This document shows positions 45,477 to 49,590 of a DNA stretch of 49,590 nt, in pieces. The first letter of the stretch is position 1. The number at the start of each line of letters is the position of its first letter. The DNA lies in assembly GCA_030652245.1 (NCBI GenBank), contig JAUSBB010000207.1, positions 1 to 49,590 on the forward strand, written 5' to 3'. The translations under genes and the position numbers were made by a program. Under the pieces are notes generated by a model, which did not search any database, was not told where the DNA came from, and saw nothing but the letters and a program-made list of their open reading frames with translations. This stretch comes from Rhodocyclaceae bacterium (GTDB taxonomy: Bacteria > Pseudomonadota > Gammaproteobacteria > Burkholderiales > Rhodocyclaceae).

Positions 45477-46079
45477 ATGACGCCAACCGATTCCCCGGCC
45501 TATGCGCGCATCTTCGCGGCGCTGGGCAAGAACGGTGGATTGACCCGCGAGGAAATCGCCCGGGCCGCGCATGTCGGCGTCACCACGCTATCGGGGGGCG
45601 GCTATCTGCAGCGCCTGCGGCGTGAGCGGATCATCTTCATCTCGGGCTGGCGGCGCGCGGCATCGGGGGCCTTTTCGATCCCGCAGTTTTCGCTCGGCGG
45701 CGGGCCGGATTTTCCTCGGCCGAAAGTGGATGCGGCCAATCGCGCCGCGCCGGGCATGCGCCGCCTGCTCGCCGCGATCGAACAGCACGGCCCGCTGGAT
45801 TATCGCCAGGCCGCCGCCCTGGCCGGGCTGTCGCCGCACACCGTGAAAAATGCCGGCTATGTCGAAGCGTTGTTTCAGCAGCGCCGCATCCATGTGTGCG
45901 GCTGGCTGCGCTCGCAAAGCGGGCCGGCCCGCGCGTTATTCGCGGCGGGCGATGGCGCGGATGTCCCGTGTCCGAAACCGTTGACCAGTGGTGAAAAGAG
46001 TCGCGCATACCGCCGCCGCCGTCTTGCGGCCAGCGCCGCCACCAATTTCGCCGCTCAATTGCGGTTGTTGGTGGGATAG
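45477..46079 (+). CDS. Hypothetical protein with two winged-helix-like repeats
   Basis: 200 aa, not recognised as a named family. It is built of two similar halves. Each has a helix-turn-helix-like stretch (LTREEIARAAHVGVTTLSGGGYLQRL; LDYRQAAALAGLSPHTVKNAGYVEAL), then a basic RIxxxGWxRxxSG segment (RIIFISGWRRAASG; RIHVCGWLRSQSG), then a GGGxDxPRPK-like end (GGGPDFPRPK; GDGADVPCPK). DNA binding is inferred. It starts 6 bp after the PIN toxin, so it may be part of that operon, and ends on a copy of the 23-bp repeat. Confidence 0.7.
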   Translation: MTPTDSPAYARIFAALGKNGGLTREEIARAAHVGVTTLSGGGYLQRLRRERIIFISGWRRAASGAFSIPQFSLGGGPDFPRPKVDAANRAAPGMRRLLAAIEQHGPLDYRQAAALAGLSPHTVKNAGYVEALFQQRRIHVCGWLRSQSGPARALFAAGDGADVPCPKPLTSGEKSRAYRRRRLAASAATNFAAQLRLLVG

Positions 46080-46101
46080 CCGTCCCGCCAGCGCCGACTT
46101 T
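46079..46101 (+). repeat. 23-bp dispersed repeat, copy 7
   Basis: GCCGTCC, variable base C, GCCAGCGCCGACTTT. It begins on the last base of the stop codon of the preceding gene. With copy 6 it forms a direct-repeat pair around the VapBC-type module and the winged-helix-like gene. Confidence 0.85.
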
Positions 46102-46118
46102 TACGGCGCCCCGCGCTT

Positions 46119-46412
46119 TCAGAAAGTCAATTTCCGCACATCCCGCGCATGATGCAGGACGCGCAGCACGGTGATGTCTTCATCTCCGGCCAGGTAGAAC
46201 AAAATGTAGGGCGTGGAAGTCGGCCAGCTCCGCACTTCCTCGGCAAGATCGGGTCGGGAACGGCCCATCAAGGGTTGAGTGGATAAGGTCTTTGCCTCGC
46301 GCTCGATGGTATCCAGCATGCGGTCGGCGGCGGCGGGATTTTCTTCGGCGATGTAAAGCCAGGTTTCGAGCAGATCCGTTTGCGCGCTCCGGGCATGCAG
46401 CACACGCCCCAT
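46119..46412 (-). CDS. RelE/ParE-family toxin
   Basis: 97 aa. N-terminal helix hairpin (RSAQTDLLETWLYIAEENPAAADRMLDTI), the LSTQPLMGRSRPDL middle and the C-terminal strands (YILFYLAGDEDITVLRVLHHARDVRKL) are those of ParE. Likely gyrase poison if active. Its ATG overlaps the stop of the ParD-like gene (TGATG). Confidence 0.9.
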   Translation of the reverse strand: MGRVLHARSAQTDLLETWLYIAEENPAAADRMLDTIEREAKTLSTQPLMGRSRPDLAEEVRSWPTSTPYILFYLAGDEDITVLRVLHHARDVRKLTF

Positions 46413-46684
46413 CAGTCTGCTGTCCTGGCTTGCAGGTTTGCGCGGCCCTGGGCCTTTATCTCGCTCATGTCGATAACGTCAACGCGGCCGGCGCGCACGT
46501 CCGCCATGCCCTGGGCGATGTCCGCCCTCAATGCGGCCAGGCTGGAAGCTTGTACTGTTTGATAGGCTTCAAACAGGCGCAATGCCTCGCGGATCACCTC
46601 GCTGGCGGAACCATACAAACCGGAGGCAACGTGCTCACGCACGCGATGTTCAAGCTCGGCGGGCAGGGATACGTTAAGGGACAT
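46412..46684 (-). CDS. ParD-family antitoxin
   Basis: 90 aa. Ribbon-helix-helix N-terminus (SLNVSLPAELEHRVREHVASGLYGSASEVIREALRLFE) and a flexible C-terminal part that would bind the ParE toxin. First gene of a parDE pair; expected to repress its own promoter. Confidence 0.9.
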   Translation of the reverse strand: MSLNVSLPAELEHRVREHVASGLYGSASEVIREALRLFEAYQTVQASSLAALRADIAQGMADVRAGRVDVIDMSEIKAQGRANLQARTAD

Positions 46685-46764
46685 GGCGTTTTTCCGGATA
46701 TGTCAGACCTTGCCATTGTATGACAAGCCTGCAGATGCGTCACTTTTTCTAACGCAGATTCGGC

Positions 46765-46855
46765 GTAACTACTCAGGTACCGGCTACAAAGCCCCTCTCC
46801 CCCGCCCCTCTCCCGCAGGGGGAGAGGGGAGAAAAGCGCCTACCTGAGTAGTTAC
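46765..46855. mobile_element. 91-bp MITE with IS66-like ends
   Basis: Perfect 15-bp terminal inverted repeats GTAACTACTCAGGTA (46765-46779) and TACCTGAGTAGTTAC (46841-46855). Inner inverted repeat CCCCTCTCCCCC / GGGGGAGAGGGG. Flanked by 8-bp direct repeats GATTCGGC (46757-46764 and 46856-46863). Ends starting GTAA with 8-bp target duplication are typical of the IS66 family. It has no coding capacity. It lies just downstream of the chemotaxis receptor gene. Confidence 0.85.
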
Positions 46856-46872
46856 GATTCGGCGCAGTCTTT

Positions 46873-48519
46873 TCAAACCCGAAAGCGCGCCACCGATTGA
46901 TCGAGTTCGGCGGCCAGTGTGTGCAGGCGCTCGGCGGCGGCGGTGGTCTGGCGCACGCTGGCGCTGTTTTCTTCCGCCCTGGTGGCGATGCGCTCGACGC
47001 CCCGGGCGATTTCCTGGGCGGCGACCGACTGCTCATCCAGGGCGCTGCCGATGTCGTCGACGGCGGCGCGCACCTGTTCGGCACCGGCTTGAATACCTGC
47101 TATCGACTCGCCGGCCTGATGGGCGAGCTTGACGCCGTCATCGACGCGGGCGACGCCGGCCTCCATCTCCTGCGCGGCGCGACGGGCGCCGGCCTGCACC
47201 TTGCCGATCACTCCGGCGATGGTCTGCGTCGAGGTGGCGGTGCGCTCCGCCAGTTTTCTCACCTCGTCGGCGACCACCGCGAAACCGCGGCCCTGCTCGC
47301 CCGCCCGCGCCGCCTCGATGGCGGCATTCAGCGCCAGCAGGTTGGTCTGGTCGGCCACTTCGCGGATGACGTTGATGATCGAGGTGATCTCGTTCGAATA
47401 GCTTTCCATCTCGCGGATGGTGGCGGCCGCGTCATTGACGGCGGAAGCCACCTGGCGCATTTCCCCGGCCGCCGCATGCACTACCTGGCCGCCGTCCTGC
47501 GCGGCGGCGCCCGCGCCGCTGGCGACCGTGCGGGCTTCCCTGGCATGGTCGCGCACCTGATCGAACGAGACCGACATTTCCTCGACCGCCGCGGCCATGC
47601 CGGAAGCGGCTTCGCTTTGCGCCTCGGTGGCGGCGGCCGACTGGCGGGCCGCGCCGGTCAGTTCTTCGGCGGCGCGGGAAAGCTCTCGGGCGCTTTGTTG
47701 CGAGGCCCAGACCATGGCCCGCAGGCCGTCCTGCATGTGGGTAAAGGCCGCCAGCAGGCGGCCGGCTTCATCTTTTCCGCCGGCCGGCACTTGAGTGGTC
47801 AGGTCGCCACCGGCAATCGCCTCGGCGATGCCCACCGATGTGTTGATGGGCCCGGCGATGGCGCGGGCGAGAAACCAGGAGAAAGCGCCGACGCCGGCCA
47901 ACCCGCCGAAGACGATGATGGCGAACAGCAGGGTGCCGGAGCGATTGGCTTCATGCTGGGTCTCGTAGGTTTCTTTCGCCACGCTGATCTGATAGTCGAT
48001 CAATCTGTCGAGCGCCGCCTGCGCCGCCTGGCCTTCGGTGCGCTGCGCCACGAGCAGCGCGTTCAGCATCGCGTAGGAGTAATTGCCCCCCTTGATCTGC
48101 TCCAGCAGGCCGGCGGCGGTTTCAACCCAGACCTTGCGCTTGGCGGCGAAATCCGCCGCGAGCCGTTTTTCCTCCTCGGTGAGATAGGTGGCCATGTATT
48201 TGTTCCACAGCGCGGTGATCTCGACGCGCCGCTGGGCGAATCGCTCGGGATGCACATCGACCGCATGATCATGCGCCGCCGCCAGCGGCCCCTTCGGGTC
48301 GTGCTGCATGGCCAGCAGAATCTCGCGCGTGTTGTCGCTGAGCAGTGTGCTGATTTTCCCAAGGTCCTGAAGGGGGACGGTGCGATCCGCATACACAGAT
48401 TCGAGCGCACTGACGGCATTGTTGCCGAGCTTCAAGCCAATGCCGGCGACGGCCAAGAGCAGCGTCGCGTTGACCAGCATGAGGATCATTAACCGTGTGC
48501 CGATGGAAAGATTATTCAT
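46873..48519 (-). CDS. Methyl-accepting chemotaxis protein
   Basis: 548 aa. N-terminal helix ([20 protein letters not shown]), a periplasmic four-helix-bundle-like sensor domain of about 160 aa, a second helix ([23 protein letters not shown]), then HAMP ([25 protein letters not shown]). A long signalling coiled coil follows, with the hairpin tip [45 protein letters not shown]. Ligand unknown. No C-terminal CheR-tethering pentapeptide is visible (ends RFRV). Overlaps the upstream EAL gene by 4 nt. Confidence 0.93.
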   Translation of the reverse strand: MNNLSIGTRLMILMLVNATLLLAVAGIGLKLGNNAVSALESVYADRTVPLQDLGKISTLLSDNTREILLAMQHDPKGPLAAAHDHAVDVHPERFAQRRVEITALWNKYMATYLTEEEKRLAADFAAKRKVWVETAAGLLEQIKGGNYSYAMLNALLVAQRTEGQAAQAALDRLIDYQISVAKETYETQHEANRSGTLLFAIIVFGGLAGVGAFSWFLARAIAGPINTSVGIAEAIAGGDLTTQVPAGGKDEAGRLLAAFTHMQDGLRAMVWASQQSARELSRAAEELTGAARQSAAATEAQSEAASGMAAAVEEMSVSFDQVRDHAREARTVASGAGAAAQDGGQVVHAAAGEMRQVASAVNDAAATIREMESYSNEITSIINVIREVADQTNLLALNAAIEAARAGEQGRGFAVVADEVRKLAERTATSTQTIAGVIGKVQAGARRAAQEMEAGVARVDDGVKLAHQAGESIAGIQAGAEQVRAAVDDIGSALDEQSVAAQEIARGVERIATRAEENSASVRQTTAAAERLHTLAAELDQSVARFRV

Positions 48520-49590
48520 GGGGCAGTCTCCGCGTGGATGGGGTTGTTCATCAAGTGTTCGTGCCAGGCCTCGGCCGGCGCCGGGCGGCCGAAGAGATAG
48601 CCTTGCAGGTAGTCGCAGCCTTGCCCGCCGAGGGTTTGCCGTTGCGCCGCCGTCTCGATGCCTTCGGCGACGACCTTGAGGCCGAGCGTATGCGCCAGCA
48701 GGACGGTGGCGGCGCAGATGGCGGCGTCGTTGGGGTCGGTTTCGACATCGCGCACAAAGGCGCGGTCGATCTTGAGCACGTGGATCGGCAGCAATTTCAG
48801 ATAGGCGAGCGAGGAATAGCCGGTGCCGAAATCGTCGATGGCGAGCGTTACGCCCAGCCGATGCAGATCGTTCAGGCGCGCGATGCCCCGTTCCGGGTCG
48901 TCCATCGCGACGGATTCGGTGATCTCGATCTCCAGTGCGCCGGGCGGAATGCCGTGCCGGTCGATGGCCGCCTGCACGCGGTGGGCCAGATCGGCGGTGC
49001 GCAACTGGCGCGCGGAGAGATTGACCGCCATGCAGAGGCCGGTAAAGCCTTGCGCCCGCCAGGCGGCGAGCTGGCGGCAGGCGGTGTCGAGCACCCAGGC
49101 GCCGATCGGTTCGATCAGGCCGGATTCCTCGGCGACGGGGATGAAATCGGCTGGCGACACAAAGCCGCGCACCGGATGGCGCCAGCGCAACAGGGCCTCG
49201 AAGCCATGGATGCGCCCATCCGCCGCCGCGACCTGCGGCTGGTAGTGCAGACCGAGCTGCCCGGCTTCGAGCGCGCCGCGCAGGTCGGCTTCCAGTTCGA
49301 GCCGCGCCAGTGCGCGCACGCCCATCGCGGCGTCGAAAAACTGGATGTTGGCGCGACCCTGCCCCTTGGCGTGGTACATGGCGGCGTCGGCATGCTTGAG
49401 CAGCGTCGCGCCGTCCGCGCCGTCGGCGGGAAACATGGCGACGCCGATGGAGGCGCCCGAATGCAGGGTGCGTCCCCCGATCGCGTAAGGCGCGGCGAGC
49501 GCATCGAGCAGCTTGCCCGCCACGGGCAGGGCGTCGCCGGCGGCCGCCAGTTTCGCGAGCACGACGACGAACTCGTCGCCGCCCAGGCGG
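48516..49590 (-). CDS. GGDEF/EAL-domain protein, 3' part (5' end outside window)
   Basis: About 358 residues are visible; the gene continues beyond the window. The first residues on the - strand read [14 protein letters not shown], an intact GGDEF motif, followed by the end of that domain ([21 protein letters not shown]). A complete EAL domain follows: [66 protein letters not shown] and [10 protein letters not shown]. Probably acts on cyclic di-GMP, with EAL the likelier active half. Coupled to the chemotaxis receptor gene, so the two may be coordinated. Confidence 0.9.
   Translation of the reverse strand, partial: RLGGDEFVVVLAKLAAAGDALPVAGKLLDALAAPYAIGGRTLHSGASIGVAMFPADGADGATLLKHADAAMYHAKGQGRANIQFFDAAMGVRALARLELEADLRGALEAGQLGLHYQPQVAAADGRIHGFEALLRWRHPVRGFVSPADFIPVAEESGLIEPIGAWVLDTACRQLAAWRAQGFTGLCMAVNLSARQLRTADLAHRVQAAIDRHGIPPGALEIEITESVAMDDPERGIARLNDLHRLGVTLAIDDFGTGYSSLAYLKLLPIHVLKIDRAFVRDVETDPNDAAICAATVLLAHTLGLKVVAEGIETAAQRQTLGGQGCDYLQGYLFGRPAPAEAWHEHLMNNPIHAETAP

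Noticed and set aside
46292-46723. 143-aa ORF on +
   Set aside because: Antisense to the parDE pair, whose products are clear.

Overview
The window looks like a chromosomal segment of a GC-rich betaproteobacterium. The best guess is a respiratory Rhodocyclales/Nitrosomonadales-type organism. That placement is an inference from the gmk-rpoZ-spoT and rplU-rpmA-obg-proB orders, the small DUF3460 and PP0621-type proteins, a Lys/Ala-rich histone-like protein, the PilS/PilR pair and a large set of c-type cytochromes. No taxonomic search was possible.

Layout. 1-4.2 kb: 3' end of a YicC-family gene, gmk, rpoZ, spoT and a DUF3460 gene, all on +. 4.2-10.6 kb: a complete cytochrome c maturation operon ccmABCDEFGHI on -, mostly with 4-nt start/stop overlaps. 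10.6-20 kb: a multihaem respiratory island. It holds two dihaem c4-like cytochromes (-), a small monohaem cytochrome, a nine-haem c plus membrane cytochrome b protein with CbcL-like architecture, an octahaem nitrite reductase-type protein (seven CXXCH and one CXXCK), a second CcmF (NrfE-like), a short CcmI/NrfG-like TPR protein and a secreted DUF1566 protein (+). 20-24 kb: proB, obg, rpmA, rplU (-) and the divergent ispB. 24-28 kb: tRNA-Pro(CGG), a PP0621-type protein, pilS, pilR, ampD. 28-33.5 kb: a histone H1-like protein, an aminotransferase, maeB and a PBP7-like peptidase. 33.5-36.7 kb: lutABC and an unrecognised gene. 36.7-40.2 kb: a Kef-type antiporter, an MFS transporter and CbiX. 40.2-44.7 kb: an RND efflux pair with a DUF2892 protein. 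44.7-46.9 kb: a small accessory patch with an AbrB/PIN toxin-antitoxin pair, a gene with a duplicated winged-helix-like unit, a ParDE pair and a 91-bp MITE. 46.9 kb to the end: a chemotaxis receptor and a truncated GGDEF/EAL gene.

How it fits together. The most interesting unit is the 10.6-20 kb island. I infer that a CbcL-like quinol dehydrogenase feeds electrons, perhaps through the c4-like and small cytochromes, to the octahaem reductase. The adjacent CcmF2/NrfG-like pair would be a dedicated haem lyase for its CXXCK site, as NrfEFG is for NrfA. Three FNR/CRP-type palindromes support co-regulation under low oxygen or nitrogen oxides: a perfect TTGAT-N4-ATCAA between the divergent cytochrome genes, and TTGAC-N4-GTCAA sites before the octahaem gene and before ccmA.

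Two repeat signals are not explained by genes. One is a 23-bp sequence (GCCGTCC, one variable base, GCCAGCGCCGACTTT) present seven times across the window, between genes and inside four coding regions in different reading frames. The other is a MITE with perfect 15-bp ends and an 8-bp target duplication, resembling IS66-family ends. All function calls come from reading motifs and architecture; no database search was run.
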